DNA of 64,000 nucleotides from Watersipora subatra (lineage: Eukaryota > Bryozoa > Gymnolaemata > Cheilostomatida > Watersiporidae): contig NC_088711.1 of assembly GCF_963576615.1 (NCBI RefSeq), forward strand, positions 60,864,248-60,928,247, written 5' to 3'. The stretch's first letter is position 1; each line of letters opens with the position of its first letter. This document shows positions 10,901 through 21,671 of the stretch, piece by piece. The notes beneath the pieces were generated by a model. The model did no database searches. It saw only the letters and a list, made by a program, of their open reading frames with translations, and was not told the origin of the DNA. The position numbers and the translations under genes are program-made.

Positions 10901-13900
10901 AATCAAATTTCACCAAACCTTTAGAAAAGTCGTTGACAAAAATATTTTGCCGATGGTGGTAATAACGACGCTTATGAATTACGAAAAGTTGAGGTTTACC
11001 TCTATGGCTTGGAATAAAGTGATTTTCTAAAGCGATAACGACCGTTTCGGTAGCCGTTGGGCTAAAAACAGTTCGAGTTAACAGTGTTGAGTTCGAGTTA
11101 TCTATAGCAATTTATCATTACGTGGGAACGGACCAAAGAAACCGTTCGAATTAACCATGTGTTCGAGCTATCCGTGGGCGAGTTATCCATGTTTGACTGT
11201 ATTTGTATTTGCTGAGTGCATGTGACTTCCTCTTTCTGTACATCGTCCTTTTTAATCAAAATCCCGTTTTAAGTATTATACTTCACTTAGTAAGTAAGTG
11301 ACTGTGTATAAATTACTATTAATTATATTATTATACATATAATATAATTAATTATATAATAATGTATACATAAATGGTAATGTTAAAACTATGTATGATA
11401 TATAATTATTACATTTATTATACTTACTTGGATAGAATGTTATTGTTATTCTATTCATTTATAATTTAAAATAATAAATTAAATCAAAATTTTATTTAAT
11501 ATTATTCTAATAAATTTGATATAACAAATAAAATTTTAAATAATTTTATTAATTAAATTCTACCCAATTATAATATAATGCATATTTATATTCATGAACA
11601 TTGTCATTACTGTGAATATTGAGTGTGTCTGCGGCATGGAATAGTAATGTATAGAATATTATATTACTCTATTCATTCATTCATGCCGTAGGCACAGCAC
11701 AAGTAATTTTTATTTTAACTAGTGACTGTGAGGTTAGAGTGGGGTAGTCACAACCAATTTCTAGCAAGCAAATAATTGACATCAAAGTATTCAATGCCAG
11801 CACCACAACTACAAACATGCCTTTTCCACAACTTACCAGAGCTGCTCATGTTGATTTTTTTTACACACACGACACACGGTCCTTTTCTTTGTTCTGTAGA
11901 GGGACACGCACGCGGTTGCTTAGCTTCGGTATCGATGGTGCGCATTTCTTGCTAAAGTTTGGGCTAACTTCGCATACGTCGTAAAAATGTTTCGATCGGT
12001 TACAGAAGACAAGGCTATTGACAGCGATGTGATTTGATTTATTTTTCAAATCAAGTCTTCAAATTAGCCCAAAACTTCAAATCAAATCAAGTTACTTCCA
12101 AAACTTTTCAAATCGAATCAAATCACCATTTGTGTCAAATCAGTACAATATTATTTGTTTCAAATATTCAAATATTTGTATATTCAAATCACCATGATCT
12201 GAGAGCAGCTCTGATATATGTAGGACCTAGATATTACTCTATTGACAATAATTTCATTTCAAACAAAAATATTCACCAAATTATGCCCTACAAGGATCAT
12301 AAAAAGCGGCAGTTAATCAATAAAATCAAATAAATGGTTTGACATATAGCATTTAAAATACCTGTTTCTGTAAGAGAACGAATATTAAAAGGAATTAGCG
12401 CTGACATTTTCAAAATAATTGTTGGATGTTGTATACAATTTGTTTGTATCACATGAGTTGAAATGAGGTGAAAACCTGTAATTGTCACGTATAAAGTGAA
12501 GACACAAACCATGAAAGATCTTAAAACTGATAAATGATGTAAAATAAACATTTAGCATGGACAGAGTGAAAGATGTAAAGGTTTGAAAAGATCATTCATT
12601 GGAATAAGATATGCAGGAGTATTAACTAATAGAGAAAACCCCTTCAAAACTCTGTTGTTATTTCCTCATGGAATCCTGAACTTTGGGTGACTCATTTGCA
12701 GCCTGGTCTGATTATTGAAGTTTTCCAGTGTGATGTGTGATGTCATAATTCCAAACTGACCAATTTTCTTTGCTTCTTCAGATGTGCCAGTCACTGCAGG
12801 TCTTACTGAGTACCAATGCACTTACAGAGATCAAACATTGACGTGCTACACGAGTGTAGACAACTTTGCCTGCTGCCTTGAGAAGTATAGCCGAGTGCCC
12901 ATTAAATGTGGGGATTACTGCTTTGGTGAAATCTCCTACGAGAAACCAACAAACATACCTCCAAAGAATGCTATAACACCTAGTATTCAGCAACCGTATT
13001 TTAGAAGAGGATTTGTGGACACAAACCTTCTGTAGGTGTTAAATATAAGTTCACACGGAGTGCAGTTTAATAGCTTCTTTTTCAAGTCAAACTCTCAACC
13101 TCACAAGTTATCTGCTACTAGTACCCTGGTAGTCCTGCGTGCTGTGGGAGATCTTCAAGTGTGCAGATGAATAAAGTACAGCGAATCACTATCTGCAAAA
13201 TTCTTGCGGAAGGCTAGATATTTGTTGATTAGTGTAGGTGTTAGAATGTTAGTGCACCAAACTGAAAGTCACAAGTTCAAATCCTATGTAATGTAATCTT
13301 TTTTGGCAACTGTCAACCGTGGCTTCGAACAGACGGACGAACACGTCTCTTATTATAGTAAAAAATGAAAGAAATATTTGCAGGGTTGCCTTCTATTAGA
13401 GATGAGAGACTGCAATTTTAACACCTGATTCCCTTTACCATTTTAGCATTTAGTTGGAGCAGGTAGTTGGAAGTCCTTCCTGTTACCGCCGGGTGGCCTT
13501 TATGGGAACCTAACTCGAATCGCTTTTTGTAAGTAAGGTGCTTTAGACCACTTGGTGAATGTTAGCTTTATATGTTGGCTAAATTATGGTTACCGCCATA
13601 CACTCACAATCAGCAAATTTTCACTATAATAAAAACTGCGTTCGTTTGAAGTCATGCTTCGAGAGTACGAAAAATACCGTGTTCAACAGGATTTGAACTT
13701 ACACTTTTCAGCTTGGTTGACCGACACTGTACCACCTGCACCAATCAACCTCTTTCTACATTTCAGAATAATTGTGCAGAGAATTATTACACCGAACTGC
13801 CAAGGTACTAGTATAAAATATTTAGAGTAAAATCTACCAGCCTGACATTCAGCGAAAAATGTTTGTATGGTGATTCGGTTGGTAAAAATATCTGCCTGTA

Positions 13901-15937
13901 AACCTACCTCATGTGTATGTATAGATACAGTAGTGTGTGTTTCATGTACAGATACAGTAGTGTGTGTGTTTGATGTACATATACAGTAGTGTGTGTTTGA
14001 TGTACAGATACAGTAGTGGGCTTTGATGTACAGATACAGTAGTGTGTTTTGATGTACAGAAACAGTAGTGTGTTTTGATGTACAGATACAGTAGTGTGTT
14101 TTGATGTACAGATACAGTAGTGGGCTTTGATGTACAGATACAGTTGTGTGTTTTGATGTACAGGTACAGTAGTGTGTTTTGATGTGCAGGTACAGTAGTG
14201 TTTGTTTGATGTACAGGTACAGTAGTGTGTTTTGATGTACAGGTACAGTAGTGCGTGTTTGATGTACAGATACAGTAGTGGGCTTTGATGTACAGATACA
14301 GTAGTGTGTTTTGATGTACAGATACAGTAATGTGTTTTGATGTACAGATACAGTAGTGTGTTTTGGTGTACAGATACAGTAGTGGGCTTTGATGTACAGA
14401 TACAGTTGTGTGTTTTGATGTACAGGTACAGTAGTGTGTTTTGATGTACAGGTACAGTAGTGTGTGCTTGATGTACAGGTACGGTAGTGTGTTTTGATGT
14501 ACAGATACAGTAGTGTGTTTTGATATTGACTTATACTACTTAGACCATATCATGAATATCAACTACATGTATAGCCCTGTGATGATTTGATTACAGCCTG
14601 GTTATTATACTGCCTGTTGGTTTGCTCGCCATCATCATCATGCTATGCAAATACCGCTGTGGAATTCCTCAAGGCATCACTGGTATATGCTGTTCACGAG
14701 GTTTGTTGCTTTCCATAAGTTCACCCTCTTGACTGCAAATTAGCTAATTCCCCTATTATTGCCAGTAAGCTAGCATGTTTTGTAACATTGTCTTTTCTTA
14801 CAAAACCATAATGTCCTGACTTGGGTTTGTCAGTAAGCAGAGAGAGAACCAGTAGCCATGATCTAGAGAATGCTCTCAATGAATCGAGACAGCAAACTGG
14901 ACCAAACACACTACCACCGACATATGATGAAGCCGTAAGCATTTTACTTATAATAATAATTGTGAGAAACAAATAATTGCTGCGTGTAACTTTCCTCAAA
15001 TTTTTTATCATGTCATCCATTTATCTATAGCTGCTACATGTATAAAAAAAGAACTGAACAGTTCATATGACTGAATGATCATCATTTTATAGGCTTGTGT
15101 TCAAGTAAGGCAAGATCTGGTAAAAATAATCTATGATAGCCTTTGGCTCTTTTTCATTGTCAAAAGATTGTTGTTTAATTGGATCTATTGTTAAAGGTTT
15201 TTAAAGTCCTATATAACAAGAACTGTTGCTATGACCTCTACCTTAGACTTTAGCTATGGTATTGCTAGTAAGAATTGTCCATAAGTAGTACTGCTCAAGT
15301 TTGTAGGATTCCAGGCCAGCTATTTACGCATCAATGGTTTTGTCAGATTGCCTGGCTCCAACTTCATGGATGTTGAAAAAGTCAACCTTCAACAAATATT
15401 AATGTAATTATATGTATAAATTATATACAATTGTATATATTGTTAAAATTAATATTATTACTGCGTGTATATATTGTATCTTACATTTGGTTACTATATG
15501 TATAATTATTATGTGTATCATTTATAATTATGTAATTATGCAATAGATGAATGCCACTCAAAAGTTTTGGCAGTTGCCGATGTAATTAATTTGGATGCTT
15601 CACCTTATTTGTACTTTAATATTGGCCATAAATTAGGTAGCTCACCGACAGCTATGACATCTTTCTATAATTTCAGGAGTGCAATGAGACATCAATGATA
15701 CTTCCTGTGCAAGAACAACCAGCAACAGACTCGGGAAATACATCTGGTACAGATAGACTTGACCAACTACCAGCTTATGAAGATGTCAACTCTGTGACTG
15801 TGGGTGATTCCCACGGTATGCAGCAGCCACCCTCTTACTCCTGTATTGCCCTTCCAAGTGGCAGCGCTGACGAGGAATCAAACTTACCTCCTGCTTACCA
15901 TGAATTCCTGACACCAACATCGACACGCTCACCATGA
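7913..15937 (+). CDS. Gene A: type I membrane protein with six-Cys ectodomain and PPxY tail (Shisa-like), 258 aa
   Basis: Five exons: 7913-7973, 12782-13031, 14597-14700, 14834-14934 and 15677-15937 (TGA at the end). All introns are GT..AG with phases 1, 2, 1, 0. Exon 1 encodes a signal peptide (starts MQIRIREASIIFFIS). Exon 2 encodes the cysteine module C33-x8-C42-x8-C51C52-x10-C63-x3-C67, followed by FG. The membrane segment is about residues 101-122 (LVIILPVGLLAIIIML), followed by a basic/Cys stretch. The cytoplasmic tail carries PPTY (166-169), LPAY (203-206), PPSY (223-226) and PPAY (243-246). L/PPxY motifs bind WW domains, for example of NEDD4-family E3 ligases, so a membrane adaptor or ubiquitin-dependent sorting role is inferred. 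The design matches Shisa-like STMC6 proteins, but I cannot assign a named member. The start was chosen because exon 1 is 61 bases, as in gene B, and ends in the same phase. Intron 1 contains an entire hAT element; intron 2 holds two SINEs and a minisatellite. Confidence 0.82.
10103..10435 (-). pseudogene. hAT transposase C-terminal (hATC dimerisation) fragment
   Basis: Reverse-strand frame of about 110 residues. It contains SYWQGETQLLRLSKLALKVL, then VPASSAPIERVFSKSG, IMRPHRSSL and a final LVFLKC. This W...L..LA..VL.VPASSAP.ERVFS pattern is the hallmark of the hATC domain. The first few residues come from the terminus of the MITE at 10429-11199. Reading across the MITE, the frame stays open on its far side for about 24 codons (about 11202-11270), as expected if the MITE cut the transposase gene. 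The N-terminal BED finger and catalytic core are absent. Confidence 0.85.
10429..11199. mobile_element. Tigger/pogo-like MITE inserted in the hAT element
   Basis: A 771-bp element with perfect termini CAGTCAAACATGGATAACTCG at the left and the reverse complement of the same start at the right. It is flanked by TA on both sides (10427-10428 and 11200-11201). CAGTCAAAC..GATAACTCGAA termini with TA duplication are typical of TcMar-Tigger elements. Subterminal GTTCGAGTTATC motifs are repeated on both sides. No coding remnant was seen. It is younger than the host hAT element because it interrupts it. Confidence 0.85.
13223..13370 (+). mobile_element. tRNA-derived SINE-like repeat
   Basis: A tRNA-like head begins GTTGATTAGTGTAGGTG and has a pol III B-box-like AGTTCAAATCC near 13274-13284. 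It is followed by a body GTGGCTTCGAACAGACGGAC...TTATTATAGTAAAA. The same head and body recur in reverse orientation at 13618-13752, so the two form an inverted pair in intron 2 of gene A. The head is too degenerate to be a functional tRNA. Confidence 0.65.
13618..13752 (-). mobile_element. tRNA-derived SINE-like repeat, inverted partner
   Basis: On the reverse strand it reads GGTTGATTGGTGCAGGTGGT, then a B-box-like AAGTTCAAATCCTG and a body with GCATGACTTCAAACGAACGC and TTTTTATTATAGTG. It matches the forward copy at 13223-13370. The two copies could pair in the pre-mRNA of gene A. Confidence 0.65.
13911..14525. repeat. 26-bp minisatellite in intron 2 of gene A
   Basis: About 23 copies of a unit based on GATGTACAGATACAGTAGTG plus TGTTTT, with variants GGGCTTT, CAGGTACAG and CAGTTGTG. 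Variant order repeats at a distance of about 262 bp: the GGGCTTT unit followed by the CAGTTGTG unit occurs near 14125-14150 and again near 14385-14412. This indicates a block duplication of about ten units. The array ends about 70 bp before the acceptor of the membrane-segment exon. Confidence 0.9.
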
Positions 15938-17866
15938 CTCTTACTCTGAATGCTGCTTTGTTAATACTGAAATTGCTCCTACTTCAGGAAGCTGTCTATA
16001 GGGGTTGTTACACATGTTGATGTTCAGAATGCTAATGTTTAGTAGTGGCTACCCCGCTGATGGAATCGTGGCTAAGCTGGTTGAAGGGGAGTTCTTTTAC
16101 AACATTTTATGAACAAAGATTTGCTAAAGCCTACGATATGGCTGTAAATTGGCCAGTCAAGTTCATCATTTAAAACTTTCTATTTTTATAAGACATAAAT
16201 ATCGTTTTGCCAGGCTTCTCTTCCAAACATAAAAAGTACTAATTAATCGCTAACAAAGCTAATCCATGAGACCGATGCTTGACATTAAGATGTCCAGACA
16301 CCAACCGTGATGCTGGACCCGCTACTGATGCCATGTAAAGCATGTGCCAAAAACATCATCCTGTGTACAACCCTTCCAGCAATCGCAAGGTGCTTATTCC
16401 ACTGCTACTGCAGCATTTTACCAATGCAGCTACGGTAACCAATTACAGAGCTACTAGGTAGAGCAGAGTTCAAGGACATACCAACTTGCATCTATTTACC
16501 TACAGTTATTTACCTGCTTGCGATGTGTTATTTATATCCTCAGGGCTTACAGTATTGACAGTTTTTACTCATAAGTATTACATAGTTTTAATGCAATGTA
16601 TGTCTTAGTACGAGTATTAGAAACAGCATTATAGTAACCATATCTTATTACAACTAACTAGCCTCTAAGAGAATATAAAAAGCATTTTAGTATAGATGGG
16701 CATCTACAGAGAAGCAACCAGCAAACTCGTAACTAGTAAGAATTGCATAAATCCCACTTGCTGTACCAGAAATATCTGTGTAGAATGCACTGATATATTT
16801 TTCCACATATCAGAAATAAACAATTTGTAAGCATTATTATGTTTTCCATAGAATATAGATTGACATCCTGTCTACACCAAACAGATCATACCTTCAACCT
16901 TTTATATGCACATCTTGGCAGAGATAGCGGGTAAAAGATTTCGTGTAATGCAGACGATTGACTAACTTCCGACGAGCGAGTTAGTAAATATCATTGGTCT
17001 GCTACCTGTATGATTGGTCAGGCAATGTTATAGTGATAAAATGACCGAGGGGTATCTCATATTTTATAGAAGGTTGTGAAATATATTTGTACCAACAAGT
17101 CCTTTGTTACTACAGTGCTAAATGATTTCAGAACGTGAAAATTGTGTAAAAACACTTTTTACCTTATAAACACCCTAATCAGCTCTAAGGCTCTTAAAAA
17201 TCGGACGTAATTTTTCATAAATTACAAAACTGCATAAAAGCTGTAACAAATACATGTTAGACGTAAGTTACAGCGCATTTAGTTTAAAAGCTAGAGTTGT
17301 TCATAATGTAAGGAAAAATGTTTTTTGTTCATGATTGTTTTTTTTTGGCTTTTGCTTTGTACTGTTTTTCTGGCTCAACTGCTATTATTGTCACCTTCTG
17401 CTCTCTTCTGTTTAGGTTTATTCTCAGCAGTGGTTTATGCCTGACTTTTTGTACAGAACTGATGCAAAATTCTGCAAGATTGTTGAAAAATTGTAGAAAA
17501 ATTTGCGAGATTCTTTGCTTATGTCGAACTTTAACAATCTCTCAAAAATGCGCAAAGAAGACGTCAAAGTGAGCAACAGTAATATTAGTTACCCAGTGAA
17601 GCAAATATGAATTGCAAAGATCAACGTTTCGCTGTAACAAGAAGTCAGCCCGGAGTTGAGAATTATTGCATCTACTCAAAAGCGGGGAGTTATCATTCCT
17701 CACATTCACAAGGAGCTTTATGAGTTCCAAGATCAGTGAAGCTGAACCATGTTTATCAGCACTTGAAATTCTTCCGTAGCCTGTTATCACCATTTAGACA
17801 ATGATTACTAGCTACTAACATCTATGTGTCATTAACGTTACAAGTTACAAAGCAGGCTATGAAAAC
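15938..17866. other. Spacer between gene A and its decayed copy A'
   Basis: No gene was recognised. This holds the 3' UTR of gene A and AT-rich unique-looking sequence. An AATAAA occurs near 16813, far from the stop. No repeat family present elsewhere in the window was found in it. Confidence 0.55.
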
Positions 17867-17894
17867 ATGGAAAAATGTATAGCATCGGTATTGT

Positions 17895-18564
17895 TAACCT
17901 GTCTTGACAAACTGTTGTTTTTGCGGAGTTGTCCTCTGGCGAGCGGGGCGAGCAAAACAACGGCTTGTCACAAGACGCACTGCACCTAATGCATAAGCTG
18001 CACTGAAAGGGAGTTGTTCTCTTCCGTCTATGTGGCTTGGCTGCGATGTTATATCGGTCGCTCTATTGATAATCATAACGGATTTCGTGCAAAAATTTAT
18101 GTAGAAAAAAATAAGATAACAACGCTTAACCAGAGACTGGTCTCTGTGGTAAACTTTAGTAAAACTTAGGAATAAAATAATTTAAAAAAAAAATTAATAA
18201 GAACAAATAAAACTGACTGATACAAAAATACAAAGAAAACTGACTGAGCGCACAAATAACAACATGTTTAGTTGCTGTTGTTGCCTATGTTCTCAAGTTC
18301 TACTAAAGTTTACCGCAGAGACTAGTCTCTGGTTAAACATTTTTATCTTTTTTTCTCCATAAATTTTTGGGCTAAATCCGTTATGGTTACCAATGGAGCG
18401 ACCGACATAACATCGCAGCCAGGCAGCATAAATGGAAGAGAACAACTCCCTTTCAGTACAGCTGATGCATCAGGTGCAGTGCGTCTTGTGACAAGCTGTT
18501 GTATTGCTCGCCTCGCTTAACGGGGGACAACTCCGCAAAAACAACAGTTTGTCAAGACAGGCTA
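17895..18564. mobile_element. Mutator-like foldback MITE, 670 bp, 9-bp duplication, inside A' exon 1
   Basis: Long inverted repeats start TAACCTGTCTTGACAAACTG at the left and TAGCCTGTCTTGACAAACTG in reverse at the right, continuing into TTTTTGCGGAGTTGTCC. Arms extend over 200 bp, up to the AGAGACTGGTCTCTG / AGAGACTAGTCTCTG hairpins. The exact 9-bp duplication CGGTATTGT flanks it at 17886-17894 and 18565-18573. A 9-bp duplication with long arms fits Mutator-like elements. There is no transposase. A short relative sits at 27557-27690 and half a copy at 20091-20240. Confidence 0.85.
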
Positions 18565-19194
18565 CGGTATTGTCTGCTATCCTAATTTTCATCCCAGATG
18601 GTAAGTAACCCTCACAAAATTCTTATTACACGCATTCTTTACACAGGCAGCAAATTTTATCCCCCAACCCAGAAGTCCAAGAACTGTGTATCTCTCAGGC
18701 TTTAAATATAAAAGATAATTCGTGTCTTGCTTTTTTCTTCATTTTTAGCCATTCTACCATCTGCAGGTCTCACTGAGTACTAGTGCACTTACAGAGATCA
18801 AACACTGGCATGCTACACAAGGGTAGACAACTTTGCATGCTGCCTAAAAAGTATAGCACGATGCCCCATAAACGTGGGGATGATTACTGTTATGGAGATG
18901 TCTTCTACGAACAACCAGCTGGTCTAACTCCAAGAAACGCTAGATGGTTTCTGTCCCAAACTGGGCAAAACCAACAAAGAAATCACAGACCATGAGGTGC
19001 GCAATAAACCGTGACCTTTTGTAAGCCTTGATACAGCCTTGTTATAATAAGTCAACATGTACATGTGACAACTATCATGTCAACTTACAAAATGTGCCAA
19101 AGACTATATGCTAGTTGATATACAGCATATTGAGCACTTATTAACTGCTAGGGTATTATTGGGGAGGCTTCTGCAGTTTAAACTGTTTTAGTAC

Positions 19195-19765
19195 TTAGAA
19201 GAATGTAACTAACAAATAATATTTTGGAAAAATTATTTTACCTGAGAGCAAAAATACAAACATGGAAACATTTAATCATCAAAAACAAAAAGGCCTATCA
19301 CCTTTTAACAGAACCGTATATTCCTATATTGTTCAATATGTCTTATGCTGCTCCAAGCTGGTATGCAGTTGCAATGAAAACTGATAAAGAAAAATTAGAA
19401 TGCTTTCAGAAATTATGCTTTAGGGTTCTGCTACCTGATACGGGCAGTTACGACCAGCCTCTAAATGCGTTTAATGCTGAGGAGCTAAATGTGTTTTTAG
19501 ATAATTGCTGTTTAAAATACTCAAATCGCATCTCCAATCTGCCTGACCATTCATTACATTCCTACTTCCAAGAAAACACTCCACCTTATACCAGACACGT
19601 ATATGCAAAAAGCATATACGCATATACCAGCATTATGCAAAATGAGATTTTTCTTTCAATACACACAATTTACTTCACTTTTTTGTGTTTTTGTCTTATG
19701 GTCTAATTTACTTTAAACCCCATTGACCTGTGTAAATAAAGTTTATATTTATCTATTATAGGAGT
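19195..19765 (+). mobile_element. 5'-truncated LINE (Jockey/CR1-type), ORF2 C-terminus and 3' end
   Basis: An open frame of 160 codons (19224-19706) contains LFYLRAKIQTWKHLI, then ILFNMSYAAPSWYAVAM, and LECFQKLCFRVLLPDTG. It matches the region after the reverse transcriptase palm in non-LTR ORF2, where L.Y(A/G)AP.W and a K.Q...R block are usual. After the stop there is a short tail with AATAAAG and an ATTTAT-rich end. The RT core and endonuclease are missing, as expected for 5' truncation. It lies between exons 2 and 5 of A'. Confidence 0.8.
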
Positions 19766-20090
19766 AAGGAAGAGCTGAATAGATAATCTATGAACGTTAA
19801 GTATACACTCATACAAAGATACAGATCTACTAGACTTATCACTTTTACTTACAAAGTTAATAAATAGAAATGATTAATAGAGTCTATGGGATGAAAAGAT
19901 TTAGCTCACTGGACCTTATTCATCTCCGCTTGCAAAGTTAACCAAAAAGCCAAGTTATCTTTTAGACCCATCATCAGAATAATTAGTTGTAAACAATGCC
20001 ATGCTAGCTTTCTACATCATATCTTGATAGCGTATTACATATACTTCTTGTCTGAAGGCAGCAGCATACCTTCAGTTGTATGCTGTTGCT

Positions 20091-20240
20091 TAGCCTGTCT
20101 TGACAAACTGTTGTTTTTGCGGAGTTGTCCCTCCGTTGAGCGGGTGAGCAAAACAACAACTTGTCACAAAAAGCACTGCACTTGATGCATCAGCTGCACT
20201 TAGAAGGAGTTGTTCTCTTCCGTCTATGCGATTAAAGCAT
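20091..20240. mobile_element. Half copy of the TAGCCTGTCTTGAC MITE
   Basis: It starts TAGCCTGTCTTGACAAACTG and follows the left arm of the 17895-18564 element through GCGGAGTTGTCC, GAGCAAAACAAC and GGAGTTGTTCTCTTCCGTCTATG, then stops matching. There is no opposite terminus nearby, so it is a truncated or single-arm copy. It lies in the remnant of A'. Confidence 0.8.
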
Positions 20241-20947
20241 CCAACTTGTAAGGCCGGCGGCACACTTTGATATATTTGACGGCTCCTTTTGAGATCTGAT
20301 TCCATACCTTGTTCTTAAATTTTGCTGTTTTCCTTTTACAATAGTGTACCTTGCTGCAGCAATAGGCAATCCTGTTGTTTTTTTGTCTAAATGTGCTGTC
20401 TTGAAGGCTTCTGTTAGTTTGAGAGCTTGAAAAGACTTAATGTTACATTGAGAGAAGGTATGTAAACTCGACTTTCCACATATACGACTTTCCACATAAT
20501 ATCTTTTCCACAACTTCCAATACAGCTCTACTAATAAAGTTAATCTAAAAGAACTAGCCTGGTAACTCGTGAAAGAATACTGTTGTCTATCAGAAATAAA
20601 AGTGACTCAAGTCTATAAAAGATCTGCCGACATTGCTAATGGGCATGAACAACTGCTTGATCAGTATCTGTGTGTAGACGTGCCTTGCCATAAAAATTGA
20701 TTACAATTTCAGGATTGCAATGAGACTTCACTACTTTCTGTCCAAGAACCAGCAGCAACCCCTAAAGGAAATATAGTTGGTACATCTAGATTGGATGAAC
20801 TACCAACTTATGAAGATATCAGCTCCGTGAGACAGGGTAATATACCAGGCCTGCAACAACCACCACTCATGTATCGACCTGCCTGTGAATGACGACCATG
20901 AATCAAACGTTCCTCCTTCCTATGAAGAATCTCTGACAGCAACATAG

Positions 20948-21671
20948 CTGCTCTTGCGCGAACTAACCATCCCTAACAACCTACAAATAAGTGTTAGTTC
21001 ATTCTCTATAAGTACCACGTCCTGTGAGGACCTAGGCAAACATGGTTCTTCCCCACTTTCTATAACCATGACTTTTCTTGACAGATATCAACAGTTGTTA
21101 GCCATTGCGTTCTGTTAGGTGTTTTTATTGAGACATCACTTGTAGCCAGCGGGCCGTTGGCTCGCCGAAGAGTGCCTCCACCATTTGTCAGGTTTTGTGT
21201 CTAGTCCGGCAGGGTTGTTAGCCACCCTCATCATCCACGATGGAGTGCAAATTGGGGAGCCAATTTAGTTGCCCACGATATTGTTATTTCATTGCCAATT
21301 ACAGAAAAACTGCCTCAACCACTTTTGATCAGAGACTCATCCTGCCACAACAAAGTAAAACTTCCATAATATATATTGGTACCATGAACACTTCAGAATT
21401 GTTTGCTTGGTATCAAGATTTCAGTATGAAATACTAAACATACCATAGAGCAAGCACACAGCCCAATTTAGAATATAAAGGAAGGGCTGCGATAAAAGAG
21501 AACAATCAGTCAGACAAGACCAATACAAGTTGTCAAAACAGCAAAACGATACATACGCTAAGAGAACTGTCATTTGGTGGTGCCTTGGAGCAGAATTGTT
21601 TTGTAACAACAGTACATTTAAGGCAAGCCTTTGAAGAACAGACATAAATTAAAAAGGATTAGTGAGGGTAC
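20948..21671. other. Spacer between A' and convergent NDUFA6
   Basis: No gene was recognised. The spacer separates the end of the A' remnant (+) from the 3' end of NDUFA6 (-). A reverse-strand AATAAA (TTTATT near 21126) could serve NDUFA6, but the distance of about 540 bases makes this uncertain. Confidence 0.5.

Larger units (their letters stand above)
9364..12213 (-). mobile_element. hAT transposon, 2.85 kb, with 8-bp target duplication
   Basis: The left terminus CAGAGTTGCTTTCAAATGA and the reverse-complemented right terminus CAGAGCTGCTCTCAGATCA form imperfect inverted repeats. They are flanked by an exact 8-bp duplication ATATATGT at 9356-9363 and 12214-12221. Both subterminal zones are rich in CAAATCAAATC-type repeats. 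The interior carries a reverse-strand hAT C-terminal dimerisation domain (10103-10435). A TA-flanked MITE (10429-11199) has inserted into it. The rest of the transposase is not recognisable, so the element is non-autonomous now. It sits wholly inside intron 1 of gene A. An AT-rich zone at 11280-11640 includes a hairpin around TGCGGCATG / CATGCCGTA. Confidence 0.85.
17867..20947 (+). pseudogene. A': decayed tandem copy of gene A, exon 1 split by a MITE
   Basis: Three of the five gene A exons are recognisable. Exon 1 is 17867-17894 plus 18574-18600. Taking out the MITE and one target duplication gives 55 bases, ATG plus a hydrophobic signal-like peptide (MEKCIASVLSAILIFIPD) ending in phase 1 before GTAAGT, as in gene A. 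Exon 2 starts at 18749 and keeps AGLTEY, CTYRDQTLAC, VDNFACC and GDDYCYGD. It has a TAG in place of the Gln codon before the first Cys (18780-18782) and a one-base loss near 18849. Exon 5 (20713-20947) keeps LPTYEDIS and QQPP, then shifts frame; the new frame ends in VPPSYEESLTAT. The membrane exon and the PPTY exon were not found, and the space holds a LINE fragment and half a MITE. The copy is therefore non-functional as drawn. Strong similarity to gene A indicates a fairly recent tandem duplication. Confidence 0.85.

Noticed and set aside
13274-13284. tRNA gene at the AGTTCAAATCC B-box
   Set aside because: No acceptor stem or anticodon arm can be paired; a second inverted copy with a shared non-tRNA body shows it is a SINE.
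15695-15937. Stand-alone small proline/tyrosine-motif protein
   Set aside because: It is the last exon of gene A, with an acceptor at 15675-15676 and matching phase to the upstream exons.
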